Source: Xylanimonas protaetiae (GTDB lineage: Bacteria; Actinomycetota; Actinomycetes; Actinomycetales; Cellulomonadaceae). From it: 64,000 nt of DNA. The DNA lies in assembly GCF_004135385.1 (NCBI RefSeq), contig NZ_CP035493.1, positions 2,919,440 to 2,983,439 on the forward strand. Direction: 5' to 3'. Positions 18,836-27,442 of the stretch are shown here, piece after piece. The notes under the pieces were generated by a model. It was not told the origin of the DNA. It was given only the letters and a program-made list of their open reading frames with translations, and made no database searches. Every line of letters starts with the position of its first letter. Position 1 is the first letter of the stretch. The position numbers and the translations under genes are program-made.

Positions 18836-19025
18836 GAGGCGGCGCGGTCACGACCACCATGGCGACACCGCGACGACCGTGGCCGCGGGATCCGGCCGCG
18901 GGCGACCCCGTCGTGGCCACCTCCGGGGCGCGGTCCGCTCCGTACGCCGAGCATCCGGGCTCTGCCCCGAAGGCGCCACGACGGCCGCTCGGGATCCGAG
19001 GTGCTCACCACCAGCGCCTCCGACG

Positions 19026-19781
19026 CTAGGGTGCCGGCGGCTGCGGGCGTGTCCTGACGGGTGCCAGGGCGTGGAGCAGGAGGACGGCGGTCACGGATCC
19101 CGCGGCGAGGATCGCGGCGAGCACGACGATCTGGAACCGGCCCGCCTCCAGCGGGGAGGCGCCGCCGAAGATGGCACCGACGAACGCGCCGGGGAGGGTG
19201 ACCAGACCCGTGGTGCGGGTCTGGTCGATCGCGGGGACGAGCGCCTCGCCTGCGGCCTCGCGGGCGATCGCGGCGGTCGCCTGTCGCGGCGCTGCCCCGA
19301 GGGCGAGCCAGCCCTCGACCTCGGGCCACCGGGCCTGCGTGGTGGCGAGGAGCCGGCGGCCGGCGAGCGTCGCCGTGGTCATCGACCCGCCGATCACGAT
19401 GCCGCCCAGGGCGAGGACGTACCGCGGTGTGGGGTCGACCGCCCCGGTCGTGAACGCGGCGCCGAGGGCGAGCAGGACGCCCGCCGCCATGGCTGCGGCC
19501 ACCAGGCCGAGGCGCCTCCAGGTGAAGCCGAGGCGGCGGGCGACCGTCGTGGCGGCGACGGCGAACATGACGGCGACGGCGGCGCCGACCCAGCGCGCCT
19601 CGCCGATGACGCCGCGCAGCACGAGGCTGATGGCCGCGAGCTGGACGGCGCCGCGGAGCACGGCCCACCCGGGCGCCCATCGTCGTGGGACGCGTGCCGC
19701 GGCGAGGACGGTGACGGTGATCACGACGAGGACGAGCACCCCGGCCGCGGTGCGCAGCAGCGTCTCGGACATGGGGGACAT
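19026..19781 (-). CDS. FetB/YbbM-like ABC permease (UPF0014)
   Basis: A 251-residue membrane protein with about seven helices. The hallmarks of the UPF0014/FetB family are present: LRGAVQLAAISLVL near residues 40-53, the IVIGGSMTTATLAGRRL loop, and the TTGLVTLPGAFVGAIFGGASP segment. E. coli FetB with the ATPase FetA exports iron. No ATPase gene is adjacent here, so a partner must lie elsewhere. It sits 50 bases downstream of the histidine kinase on the same strand, probably in the same operon. Confidence 0.82.
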   Translation of the reverse strand: MSPMSETLLRTAAGVLVLVVITVTVLAAARVPRRWAPGWAVLRGAVQLAAISLVLRGVIGEARWVGAAVAVMFAVAATTVARRLGFTWRRLGLVAAAMAAGVLLALGAAFTTGAVDPTPRYVLALGGIVIGGSMTTATLAGRRLLATTQARWPEVEGWLALGAAPRQATAAIAREAAGEALVPAIDQTRTTGLVTLPGAFVGAIFGGASPLEAGRFQIVVLAAILAAGSVTAVLLLHALAPVRTRPQPPAP

Positions 19782-19831
19782 CGTGGCTGCCTCGGGTCTG
19801 CGGATCAGGGCGGTTGGCGTCTGGCGGCGGG

Positions 19832-20830
19832 TCAGGCCGCGGGAAGGGTCACCACGATCGTCGTGCCGCGCTCGGAGGTCTCGGCCACGGTGACGGTCCC
19901 GCCGTTGCGGACCGTGAGGTCGCGGACGAGGGCGAGGCCGATGCCGAACCCCGAGCGTCGTGCGCCGCCGTGCGCGGGAGGGTCGGCGTGGGCGAACCGG
20001 TCGAAGACCCGTTCCGGGTCGATGCCGCGGATCCCGGCGCCGTGGTCGGTGACGGCGAGCCGTGCCCGGGTGCCGTCGGTCGTCAGGCGGACGACCACGC
20101 GGGTGTGGTCGGGGGAGTGGTTGACGGCGTTGTCGACGAGGGCCGTGACGCACCGGCGGACGCTCACCTCGGGCATGCTCACGGGGACGGCGGGGTCGTG
20201 CTCGACGTCGATGGTGATCGCGCGCTCCGCCGCCAGGGGGCGCAGGGAGTCCACTGCCGCTTCCGCGGCGGCGACGGCATCGGTCGGCGTCGCCGGGGCT
20301 GCCGGGGTCGTCTCGGCGGCGAGGAGCAGGTCGTTGACGAGGTCGACGAGCACGCGCGAGTCGGTGCGCAGCTCCCGGATGCCGTCTCCCAGGGGTGTGC
20401 CCGGTTCGCTGCGGCGTTGCAGGAGCTGGATGCGCGCGTCGAGCGCGGCGAGCGGGGTGCGCAGCTCGTGGCTCGCGTCGGCGACGAACGTGCGCTGGAT
20501 GCGCAGGGCGTCGCCGAGCGGCCGGACGGCCCGCCGGGCGACGACCCGGCTGACCGCGCCGGCGGCCGCGACGGCCCCCGCGCCGATCACGACGAGGGCG
20601 GCGACGAGCTCGCGGGAGTCGACGTAGATCCGCTGCTGGCCCGGTGGGACGGGCTCGAGGAGCTCGCTCGGGCGGGACTGCAGGACGATCACCACGACCG
20701 CGACCCCCACGATCACCAGCGCCAGCAGCCCCGCGGCCGCCGTGATCTGGACGTTCACGGTCCGTGCCGCGCGTCGGACGGCGGCGGCGTCGCTGTCGAC
20801 GACCCCGCCGCCGGTCTGCGTCCGGCGCAT
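19832..20830 (-). CDS. Sensor histidine kinase
   Basis: A 332-residue kinase. Two membrane spans (near residues 25-50 and 78-100) enclose a short extracytoplasmic loop. The H-box ADASHELRTPLAAL has its His near residue 117. The N-box is VDNAVNHS, with G boxes DHGAGI and GFGIGLAL. Start codon and the response-regulator stop overlap by one base (TGATG), so the pair is translationally coupled. The small sensor loop suggests sensing at or within the membrane, as in intramembrane-sensing envelope kinases. That is inference. Confidence 0.9.
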   Translation of the reverse strand: MRRTQTGGGVVDSDAAAVRRAARTVNVQITAAAGLLALVIVGVAVVVIVLQSRPSELLEPVPPGQQRIYVDSRELVAALVVIGAGAVAAAGAVSRVVARRAVRPLGDALRIQRTFVADASHELRTPLAALDARIQLLQRRSEPGTPLGDGIRELRTDSRVLVDLVNDLLLAAETTPAAPATPTDAVAAAEAAVDSLRPLAAERAITIDVEHDPAVPVSMPEVSVRRCVTALVDNAVNHSPDHTRVVVRLTTDGTRARLAVTDHGAGIRGIDPERVFDRFAHADPPAHGGARRSGFGIGLALVRDLTVRNGGTVTVAETSERGTTIVVTLPAA

Positions 20831-21519
20831 CACAGGCTCCCCAGGCGGTAGCCCTCGCCCCGGACCGTGACGATCACGGCGGGTTCCAGCTTGCGGCGCA
20901 CGTAGTGCACGTACGCGTCGACCGCCCCGCTCTGCCCCGCTCCGCCGAGGATCGCGGCGGCGATCCGCGTGCGCGAGAAGGTGCGGCGCGGGTTGGCGGC
21001 GAGCAGGCGCAGCAGGTCGTTCTCCTTGGGCGTGAGCACGACCGGCGCGTCGTACGGGGAGTAGATGCAGCGGCTGTCGGGGTAGTAGTCCCAGGTGCCG
21101 ATCCTCACGGCGCCGTCGTCGTCGCCGAACGTCCGGCGCAGGGCCCGCAGGCGTGCCAGCAGCTCGTCGAACTCGAAGGGCTTGGTCAGGTAGTCGTTGG
21201 CGCCGGCGTCCAGGCCGTCGACCTTGTCCGGGACCGTGCCGAGCGCCGTCAGCAGGAGGATCGGCGTCGCGACGCGGGCTCGTCGCACGCCCCGCACGAG
21301 CTCGACGCCGTCGAGGCCGGGAAGGCGCCGGTCGACGACCATCACGTCGAAGACGCCGCGCACCGCCCGGTCCAGGCCGGCGACCCCGTCGGTGCACAGC
21401 GTGACGTCGTACGTCTCCGCCAGGTACTCGGCGATCACCGGGCCGAGCCGGGCGTCGTCCTCGACCAGCAGCAGCCGGGGCAGCTCGCCTCGTTCGTCGA
21501 GGACACCTCCGTCGGACAT
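20830..21519 (-). CDS. OmpR/PhoB-family response regulator
   Basis: A 229-residue regulator. The receiver domain has the acidic pair EDD, the phospho-acceptor Asp in MVVDRRLPGLDG (near 58) and Lys in TKPFEFDELL (near 110). A C-terminal winged helix ends in DAYVHYVRRKLEP and RGEGYRLGSL. It forms a coupled pair with the downstream kinase. Its promoter faces uppP across 94 bases, so the system may control undecaprenyl-phosphate recycling. That is inference. Confidence 0.92.
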   Translation of the reverse strand: MSDGGVLDERGELPRLLLVEDDARLGPVIAEYLAETYDVTLCTDGVAGLDRAVRGVFDVMVVDRRLPGLDGVELVRGVRRARVATPILLLTALGTVPDKVDGLDAGANDYLTKPFEFDELLARLRALRRTFGDDDGAVRIGTWDYYPDSRCIYSPYDAPVVLTPKENDLLRLLAANPRRTFSRTRIAAAILGGAGQSGAVDAYVHYVRRKLEPAVIVTVRGEGYRLGSL

Positions 21520-21613
21520 GCCTCTACGATCGCGCCTCGCGGCCAAGAATCGGTGAAGGTGTCTCTGGCGTCTCCTTCGAGGTTTCTTGCGCGGCACCGG
21601 GGACGCTCCACCC

Positions 21614-22447
21614 ATGAACCTCTGGTCAGCGCTCCTGCTCGGTGTCGTCGAAGGCGTCACCGAGTTCCTCCCGGTCTCCTCGACCGGCCACCTCACCATC
21701 GTCGAGAAGCTCCTCAGCCTGCCGATCGACGACGCGGGCGTGACGGCCTTCACCGCGATCATCCAGGTCGGCGCGATCGCCGCTGTCGTCCTGTACTTCT
21801 GGGCCGACGTCGTGCGACTCGTGACGGCCTGGGTGCGCGGGCTGCGCTCCCCGCACGCCCGCGGGAACGACTACCGCGAGGCGTGGGTCGTGATCGTCGG
21901 GTCCGTCCCGGTCGCGGTCGTCGGCTTCCTCGCCCGGGACCTCGTCTCCGGCCCGCTGCGCAACCTGTGGGTCGTGGTCGCGGCGCTCGTCGTGTGGAGC
22001 GCCGTGATGTGGGCCGCCGAGCGTGCCGCGACCGCGCGCCGCGGCGAGCGCGACGTCACCCTGCGCGACGCCGCCGTCATCGGCGTGATGCAGTGCGTCG
22101 CGCTCGTGCCCGGCGTCTCACGCTCCGGCGCGACCATCAGCGCGGGCCTGTTCCGTGGGCTCGACCGGGTGACCGCCACCCGCATCTCGTTCTTCCTGTC
22201 CATCCCGGCCCTGGTCGCCGCAGGCGGCTACGAGGCGGCCACGAGCGCCGCCGACGTCGGCGCCACGGTCGGCTGGGGCGCGACCGCCGTCGCGACCCTG
22301 GTGAGCTTCGCCGTCGCCTACGCCGCGATCGCGTGGCTTCTACGGCTCGTGGCCCGCCGACCGATCAGCGTCTTCGTCGGCTACCGCGTCGCGCTCGCGG
22401 CCGTGGTCGCCGTGCTGCTCGCCACCGGTGTGGTCAGCGCGACCTGA
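21614..22447 (+). CDS. uppP: Undecaprenyl-diphosphatase
   Basis: BacA-type integral membrane phosphatase that regenerates undecaprenyl phosphate for cell-wall synthesis and gives bacitracin tolerance. The 277-residue product has the EGVTEFLPVSSTGHL motif near residues 11-25 and the second active-site motif PGVSRSGATI near 163-172. The start is ATG 21614; an upstream in-frame start adds an unconserved tail. It is divergent from the two-component system and overlaps the 3' end of the DedA gene by 14 bases. Confidence 0.95.
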   Translation: MNLWSALLLGVVEGVTEFLPVSSTGHLTIVEKLLSLPIDDAGVTAFTAIIQVGAIAAVVLYFWADVVRLVTAWVRGLRSPHARGNDYREAWVVIVGSVPVAVVGFLARDLVSGPLRNLWVVVAALVVWSAVMWAAERAATARRGERDVTLRDAAVIGVMQCVALVPGVSRSGATISAGLFRGLDRVTATRISFFLSIPALVAAGGYEAATSAADVGATVGWGATAVATLVSFAVAYAAIAWLLRLVARRPISVFVGYRVALAAVVAVLLATGVVSAT

Positions 22448-23099
22448 CCGGCGACCGGTCCGCGGCGGCCGCCGCGGACCGCGTGCGCCGCCACCCGACC
22501 CCGGCGCTGATCGCGATGGGCGCCACCGACACCGCGACCACGACGACGGCGAGGACGTCGATGTGGCCGGCCACGAACGGGATGCCGCCGAGCAGCACGC
22601 CCACGACGGTCAGGCCGACCGCCCACAGGACGGCGCCCAGGACGTTCCAGCGGGCGAACCGCCCGTAGCGCAGGTCCGCGACCCCGGCAGCGAGCGGGAC
22701 GTAGGTCCGCACGACGGGAACGAACCGGCCGAGCACGAGCGCGGCCGGCCCGAACCGCGCGAAGAACCGCTCGGCCTCCTCCAGACGGGAGGTTCGCAGC
22801 ACGCGCGCATCAGGGGTGAACAGGCGCCGGCCGAACCTGCGGCCGATCGTGTAGCCCGCCTGGTCGCCGGCCACGGCCGCCACGGCTGCCACGACCGCGA
22901 CGGCCACCGGGGACAGGCCGATGCCGGGCCCGAGGATCGCCGCCGTGACCAGCAGCGAGTCACCCGGCAGGAACGGGAACAGCACGCCGGACTCGATGAA
23001 CACGACGACCGCGACGCCGAGCAGGGCCCAGGCGCCCCAGGAGTGCAGGAGGCCGGCCGGGTCGAGCAGGCCGGACGAGGACAGGGGAGCGGTGAGCAT
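22434..23099 (-). CDS. DedA/VTT-family membrane protein
   Basis: A 221-residue protein of the DedA family, implicated in lipid-carrier flipping and membrane homeostasis. The family signatures are the re-entrant FIESGVLFPFLPGDSLLVTA near residues 35-54 and LGRFVPVVRTYVPLAAG. ATG 23099 has AAGGA nine bases upstream. Convergence with uppP is suggestive, because some DedA proteins translocate undecaprenyl phosphate. Confidence 0.88.
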   Translation of the reverse strand: MLTAPLSSSGLLDPAGLLHSWGAWALLGVAVVVFIESGVLFPFLPGDSLLVTAAILGPGIGLSPVAVAVVAAVAAVAGDQAGYTIGRRFGRRLFTPDARVLRTSRLEEAERFFARFGPAALVLGRFVPVVRTYVPLAAGVADLRYGRFARWNVLGAVLWAVGLTVVGVLLGGIPFVAGHIDVLAVVVVAVSVAPIAISAGVGWRRTRSAAAAADRSPVRSR

Positions 23100-23212
23100 G
23101 AGGTGGTGTCCTTTCGACCCCACGATGCTTGCCGGGCGGCGTCAAGAAACGTCGAAGACGTCGCCGTCCCGCAGCACCGGGTCTGGAGTCGAGCTCGCCC
23201 CGCTCCGGCGTC

Positions 23213-23782
23213 TCAGGGCTGCGCGAGTGCGTGCACCGCGCGCCGGAGGGCAGGGTGGACGTCGAGCTCCGGGTTCACCGTGAGCCGGTGCAGGATCAGT
23301 CCGTCGGCGAGCGCCATGAGCGCTCGCGCCGTCGGGACCGGGTCGGCGGCTCCGACGGCGACCACGACCGCTTCGGTCCACCGCTCGAACTCGCGGCGCT
23401 GCCGCCGGAGCGGCTCGCCGAGCTCGGGGTCGTCGGCGAGCTCGAGGAAGAGCGCGTAGCGGGCACGGGTGCGCACGGCGAACGGCCCCGTGTGGAGGTC
23501 GGCCAGTGCGCACAGGCCGTCGGCCAGCTCGTCGGGCCCTGGGAAGTCGGGCCCTGGGGTGTCGGGCATCGCGCCCGAGTCGAGGTCGGCGCGCTCGTGC
23601 TCCGCGATCCAGTCGACGATCCCGGCGAGCAGCGCCCGGCGGGTACGGAACCAGTTCGACGTCGACCCTGGCGGCAGACCTGCCCGGTCGTCGACCCTCG
23701 CGTGGGTCATCGCGCGCACGCCCTGCGTGCCGAGCAGCTCGACGGCCGCCTCGAGCGCACGCTCGCGGGTGGTCGCCGGCAT
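23213..23782 (-). CDS. TetR-family repressor
   Basis: A 189-residue regulator. The N-terminal helix-turn-helix covers about residues 20-50 (MTHARVDDRAGLPPGSTSNWFRTR), followed by an all-helical ligand domain. ATG 23782 follows an AGGAGG-type site; GTG 23788 is too close to it. It is divergent from an alpha/beta hydrolase with a perfect 16-bp dyad between, so it probably represses both genes and responds to a hydrolase substrate. Confidence 0.9.
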   Translation of the reverse strand: MPATTRERALEAAVELLGTQGVRAMTHARVDDRAGLPPGSTSNWFRTRRALLAGIVDWIAEHERADLDSGAMPDTPGPDFPGPDELADGLCALADLHTGPFAVRTRARYALFLELADDPELGEPLRRQRREFERWTEAVVVAVGAADPVPTARALMALADGLILHRLTVNPELDVHPALRRAVHALAQP

Positions 23783-23804
23783 CGACACCTCCTCCTCCCC
23801 GACC

Positions 23805-23820
23805 TACTATGAACATAGTA
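23805..23820. promoter_or_regulatory. Probable TetR operator
   Basis: Inverted repeat TACTATG-AA-CATAGTA centred between divergent tetR and hydrolase genes. Each half contains a TANNNT hexamer usable as a -10 (TACTAT on the plus strand), so binding would block RNA polymerase. AT-rich in a GC-rich region, which makes chance unlikely. Confidence 0.75.
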
Positions 23821-23859
23821 TCTCCGCCGCATCGAGCACCGTCGCACAAGGAGGTCGCC

Positions 23860-24747
23860 ATGCCCATGCGCACGCCCGTCTCGGCCTGGTCGCCGCCGCT
23901 GCCGGCCGCCTCGGGCTTCGATCATCTCGCCGTCGAGACGCCCGGGCTGCGCACCCATGTCGCCATCGTCGGCGAGGGCGAGCCGGTCGTGCTGCTCCAC
24001 GGGTTTCCCCAGCACTGGTGGCAGTGGCACGCCATCGCCCCGGTCATCGCGGCGGCCGGGTACCGGGTCGTCTGCCCTGACCTGCGCGGGGCGGGGTGGA
24101 CCGCGGCCGACGACCCGCGCATCGAGCGCGAGACCCGGCTTCGAGACCTGCTCGCCCTTCTCGACGCCCTGGGCGTCGACCGCGCCCACGTCGTCGCGCA
24201 CGACATGGGCGCCATCACCGCGATGCAGCTGGCGTACGACCACCCGGCGCGGGTCCGGACCGCCGTGCAGCTCTCCGTCCCGCCGGGGTTCATGGCGTTC
24301 CGTCCGGGGGTGCTCCCCGGCTTCCGGCATCTGCCACGGTTCGTCTGGCACCGCGCGGGAGCCTCGCTGCGCGGCATCTTCTCCGACGCGTACGTCGCCC
24401 AGCCGATGGCGCAGGCGACCGTCGAGGCCCACCTTGCCCCGATGCGCCGCCCGGAGGTCGACGGCGCCGTGCGCCTCCTGACGCGCGGCATGGTCCTGCC
24501 CGAGGCCGTGCGCCTGGGCCGCGGCGCCTACTGTCGCCGACGGCTCACGGTGCCGACCCTCTTCGTGTTCGGCCGCCGCGACTACCCGTGGACCGCCGGG
24601 CTCCTGGAGCGAGTCTGCCGCGACCCGCAGCGGTACGCCGATCGCGCCGAGCTCGCCTACGTCGACGACGCCGCACACTTCGTCACCGACGACGCCCCTG
24701 CCGCCGTCGCCGACCTCGCGCTCGGCTGGTTCGAGCAGGCGGCCTGA
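23860..24747 (+). CDS. Alpha/beta hydrolase, epoxide hydrolase/dehalogenase type
   Basis: A 295-residue hydrolase with the oxyanion motif LLHGFPQ near residues 45-51. The nucleophile-elbow sequence is VAHDMGA near 113-119, with Asp instead of Ser, as in epoxide hydrolases and haloacid/haloalkane dehalogenases. A cap domain follows, then the late acid in VFGRRDYPW and His in DDAAHF. ATG 23860 has an ideal GGAGG site. Substrate unknown; control by the neighbouring TetR suggests an induced detoxification role. Confidence 0.85.
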   Translation: MPMRTPVSAWSPPLPAASGFDHLAVETPGLRTHVAIVGEGEPVVLLHGFPQHWWQWHAIAPVIAAAGYRVVCPDLRGAGWTAADDPRIERETRLRDLLALLDALGVDRAHVVAHDMGAITAMQLAYDHPARVRTAVQLSVPPGFMAFRPGVLPGFRHLPRFVWHRAGASLRGIFSDAYVAQPMAQATVEAHLAPMRRPEVDGAVRLLTRGMVLPEAVRLGRGAYCRRRLTVPTLFVFGRRDYPWTAGLLERVCRDPQRYADRAELAYVDDAAHFVTDDAPAAVADLALGWFEQAA

Positions 24748-24865
24748 CCACCCCTGCCCGATGCGCGCGGCCGGGGCGCGTCCGTGGCGGGCCGTCGACC
24801 GATGAGTTGCGCCTCCCGCCCGGGTCTCCCCGTCGACCGAGCACCGGAGACGAGAGGAGAGCACG

Positions 24866-25423
24866 ATGGCCAAGGTGATCGCGGGGGCGACGGTCTCGCT
24901 CGACGGGTACGTCCAGGACGCCGCCGGGGACTACGCGGCGCTGTACGCGGACTACGACGAGCTGATGGCCAGCGGGTACATGAAGGCCCTGCAGGACGAG
25001 ACCGGTGCGGCGCTCATGGGCCGGCGCACCTACGACCTCGCCGAGGACCCCGACGGCTACGCGGACGGCTACGAGTTCCAGGTGCCGATCTTCGTCGTGA
25101 CGCACCACCCGCCGCCCGTGGAGCCGAAGCGCAACGAGCGGCTCTCGATCACGTTCGTCACGGACGGCGTCGGGGCGGCCGCGAAGCGGGCGGTGGAGGC
25201 GGCGGGGGACCGGGACGTGACGTTCATCGGCGGCGCCGACGTGTTCCGCCAGCTCATGGCGGCAGGTCTCGTCGACGAGCTGGCCGTCGACGTCATGCCG
25301 GTCCTGTTCGGCGGCGGCGTGCGGCTGTTCGACGACGGCCCGCCGACGAACCTCGAGAAGGTGAGCTTCACGGAGGTCGGCGTGCGCACGTGCCTGCGCT
25401 ACCGCGTCCTCAGAGAGGCGTGA
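24866..25423 (+). CDS. Dihydrofolate reductase family protein (RibD C-terminal-like)
   Basis: A 185-residue NAD(P)H-dependent reductase-fold protein. The start VIAGATVSLDGYV, the MGRRTYDLAED segment and the GGADVFRQLMAAGLVDEL segment match the RibD C-terminal/YyaP-type DHFR family. It is not a true folate reductase by these motifs. ATG 24866 has a GAGGAGAG-type site. It is a separate unit after the hydrolase. Confidence 0.85.
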   Translation: MAKVIAGATVSLDGYVQDAAGDYAALYADYDELMASGYMKALQDETGAALMGRRTYDLAEDPDGYADGYEFQVPIFVVTHHPPPVEPKRNERLSITFVTDGVGAAAKRAVEAAGDRDVTFIGGADVFRQLMAAGLVDELAVDVMPVLFGGGVRLFDDGPPTNLEKVSFTEVGVRTCLRYRVLREA

Positions 25424-25452
25424 AATCACCTGACCGGGCCCCGGGCGCCTGC

Positions 25453-25458
25453 TAGCCT
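25453..25458 (+). promoter_or_regulatory. -10 candidate before mini-ORF and hydrolase
   Basis: TAGCCT about 37 bases before the mini-ORF at 25496. The predicted transcript would begin near 25465 and carry the short frame as a leader. No clear -35. Confidence 0.35.
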
Positions 25459-25495
25459 CCGGGAGGCCGTGCAGGAGATCGAGGAGGTGGTACCC

Positions 25496-25546
25496 GTGAA
25501 CGCGACGACGTGGGTGCTCCCCTCGGGGGTCATGGTCGGGCGATAG
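25496..25546 (+). CDS. 16-residue mini-ORF, possible leader peptide
   Basis: GTG start preceded by AGGAGG at eight bases, the strongest ribosome-binding site in this stretch. It encodes MNATTWVLPSGVMVGR and stops at TAG, 46 bases before the hydrolase ATG. It may be a leader peptide or short regulatory frame. It contains no run of identical codons that would mark classic attenuation. Confidence 0.4.
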   Translation: MNATTWVLPSGVMVGR

Positions 25547-25591
25547 GTCGTCCGGGAGCGCCGATCATCAGCACTCCCGAAAGGCGCGACC

Positions 25592-26332
25592 ATGCACGTC
25601 ACCTCCGAGCAGCGGCACGACGACGGCGTCGTCGAGCGCGAGCTCATTCTCGGCGACATCCCCGGCACCCTCTGGACGCCCGCGTCCGCAGAGCCGGTGC
25701 CGCTGATCCTGATGGCACACAACAACGCCCTGCCCAAGTGCGAGCCCCGGCTCGTCGCGAGGGCCCGGCACACCGCGGCCGCCGGGTACGCGGTCGCCTC
25801 CATCGACGCCTTCGGGTGCGGTGACCGGTCCCGCACCGAGGCGCAGCAGCTGGCTCGGGCCGAGTTCCGCCGCGGCATGCAGGCGGGACCGACCGACGAC
25901 GTCCTCGAGTCCTACACCGGCCCGCTCGTCGCGGGTGCGGTCCCGGACTGGCGGACCACCCTGGACGCGCTCCTGACGCTGCCCGAGATCGGCGGCCCCG
26001 TCGGCTACTCGGGCTGGCTGGCCCTCGGGATCGGGCTCGCCGCCGTCGAGCCGCGCATCGCGGCCGCCGGGTTCTTCGCCGGAGGGTACGTGCCCCGTAC
26101 CCAGCGCGAGGCGGCCCGCCAGGTCACGATCCCGCTGCTGGTCCTGCTGCAGTGGGACGACGCCGGCAACCCCCGGCAGCGGGCGCTCGACCTGTTCGAC
26201 GCGTTCGGCAGCACGGAGAAGACGCTGCACGCCAACCTGGGCGGGCACGTCGGCACCCCGTGGTTCGAGCTGGAGGACGGGGAGCGGTTCTTCGACCGTC
26301 ACCTGCGCGGGTCTGGTCCGTCCCTCCATTGA
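25592..26332 (+). CDS. Dienelactone-hydrolase-like alpha/beta hydrolase
   Basis: A 246-residue cytosolic hydrolase. The nucleophile Ser is in VGYSGW near residue 139, where the usual final Gly of GxSxG is Trp. The acid is in QWDDAGNP near 188 and the His in GGHVGTP near 220. The IDAFGCGDRSRT stretch fits the dienelactone hydrolase fold. Substrate unknown. ATG 25592 follows a short leader that carries the 16-codon frame. Confidence 0.8.
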   Translation: MHVTSEQRHDDGVVERELILGDIPGTLWTPASAEPVPLILMAHNNALPKCEPRLVARARHTAAAGYAVASIDAFGCGDRSRTEAQQLARAEFRRGMQAGPTDDVLESYTGPLVAGAVPDWRTTLDALLTLPEIGGPVGYSGWLALGIGLAAVEPRIAAAGFFAGGYVPRTQREAARQVTIPLLVLLQWDDAGNPRQRALDLFDAFGSTEKTLHANLGGHVGTPWFELEDGERFFDRHLRGSGPSLH

Positions 26333-26407
26333 CCCTCGTCGCGGCGGCTCGTACCTTGAAAGATGGCCAGGCGGCCGACGGGCGGCCGGCTCGCCGTGGA
26401 GGCGGAC

Positions 26408-26791
26408 ATGCTCTCGGACCACCCTGTGATCCCGGTCCTCGCGGTCACGGACCTCGACCGGGCGCGCTCCTTCTACGAGACGACGCTCGGCCTGCCGGAC
26501 CCCACCCCGGGCCCGGACGGCGTCCTCTACCGCACCCCGTCCGGGGGGTTCCTCGTCTACCCGTCGTCGTACGCGGGCACGAACAAGGCCACCGCCCTGT
26601 CGTTCCAGGTCCCCCAGGACGCCTTTGACGACGAGATCGCGGCGCTGCGGTCGCGGGGCGTCGAGCTCCAGACGTTCGACGTGCCCGAGGGCACGTGGAC
26701 GGACGGGGTGCTGTCGTCCGGCTCGGGGCGCTCCGCCTGGTTCGCGGACCCGGACGGCAACATCCTCAACGTGGAGACGGGTGCGCTGTAG
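26408..26791 (+). CDS. VOC/glyoxalase-family protein
   Basis: A 127-residue vicinal-oxygen-chelate protein with two beta-alpha-beta-beta-beta modules: VIPVLAVTDLDRARSFYETTLGL near the start and SAWFADPDGNILNVE at the end. ATG 26408 has GGAGG five bases before it. ATG 26363, preceded by TACCTT, could give a longer leaderless version. Metal ligands are not complete, so a binding or resistance role is as possible as catalysis. Confidence 0.85.
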   Translation: MLSDHPVIPVLAVTDLDRARSFYETTLGLPDPTPGPDGVLYRTPSGGFLVYPSSYAGTNKATALSFQVPQDAFDDEIAALRSRGVELQTFDVPEGTWTDGVLSSGSGRSAWFADPDGNILNVETGAL

Positions 26792-26806
26792 CGCGCCCGT
26801 CTCCAC
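26771..26806. terminator. Bidirectional terminator
   Basis: Arms GTGGAGACGGG (26771-26781) and CCCGTCTCCAC (26796-26806) around a short loop. It sits between the convergent VOC and YqeY-like genes and includes the last codons of the VOC gene. Confidence 0.8.
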
Positions 26807-26810
26807 GCGG

Positions 26811-27278
26811 TCAGGTCCCCGGCGTCAGCGCCGCGCGCACCTTCGCCGACAGCGCCTTGCCGTCCACGCGGCCGCCGGACGCCGCCGCGGCGGCGTTGGC
26901 GGCCTTCATGACCTGGCCCATGTCCTTGACCGAGGTCGCGCCGACCTCGGCGATCGCGCGCGCGACGAGGTCGTCGACGTCGGCGTCCGACAGTGCGGCG
27001 GGCAGGTACGTCTCGATGAGGTCGGCCTCGGCCGACTCGTTGTCGGCGCGGTCCTGCGCGCCCGCCCCGGCGTAGATGGTGGCCGACTCGCGCCGCTTCT
27101 TGACCTCGCCGACGAGGACCGCCTGGACCTGCTCGTCGGTCAGCTCGCGGGCGACCTTGCCGGCCTTCTCCTCGGCGCGCACCGCGCCGATCACCTGGCG
27201 CAGGGTTCCCAGGGCGAAGTGGTCGCGCGCCTTGAGGGCGGCGGTCATGTCAGAGGTCAGTCGCTCGATCGTGCTCAT
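26811..27278 (-). CDS. GatB/YqeY domain-containing protein
   Basis: A 155-residue YqeY-like protein. The N-terminal helical part (MTAALKARD, then LRQVIGAVRAEEK) is followed by the tail domain ending GGRVDGKALSAKVRAAL. The tail matches the tRNA-binding region of GatB, but the catalytic amidotransferase parts are absent. Its role is unclear in any organism. ATG 27278 is chosen; ATG 27284 is two codons upstream. Confidence 0.9.
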   Translation of the reverse strand: MSTIERLTSDMTAALKARDHFALGTLRQVIGAVRAEEKAGKVARELTDEQVQAVLVGEVKKRRESATIYAGAGAQDRADNESAEADLIETYLPAALSDADVDDLVARAIAEVGATSVKDMGQVMKAANAAAAASGGRVDGKALSAKVRAALTPGT

Positions 27279-27442
27279 GGACATAGCCTGCCCTGCCCGC
27301 GCGGGAGAGCGACAGCGCAGCGGGTCTGCGAGGTCAGCGCAGCGTTCGTCGCGCGGTGCGTGCGCGCGGGTGCCATGGTCGCGGGGTGACTCTCCGGACC
27401 CGGCGGGCCCGCGCGGCGGCCGACGCGCGGCGGTGCTGACCG

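Noticed and set aside
25488-25495. TGGTACC resembling the T-box antiterminator bulge
   Set aside because: There is no room for a T-box leader (a coding gene ends 60 bases earlier), no specifier stem, and the next gene is a hydrolase.
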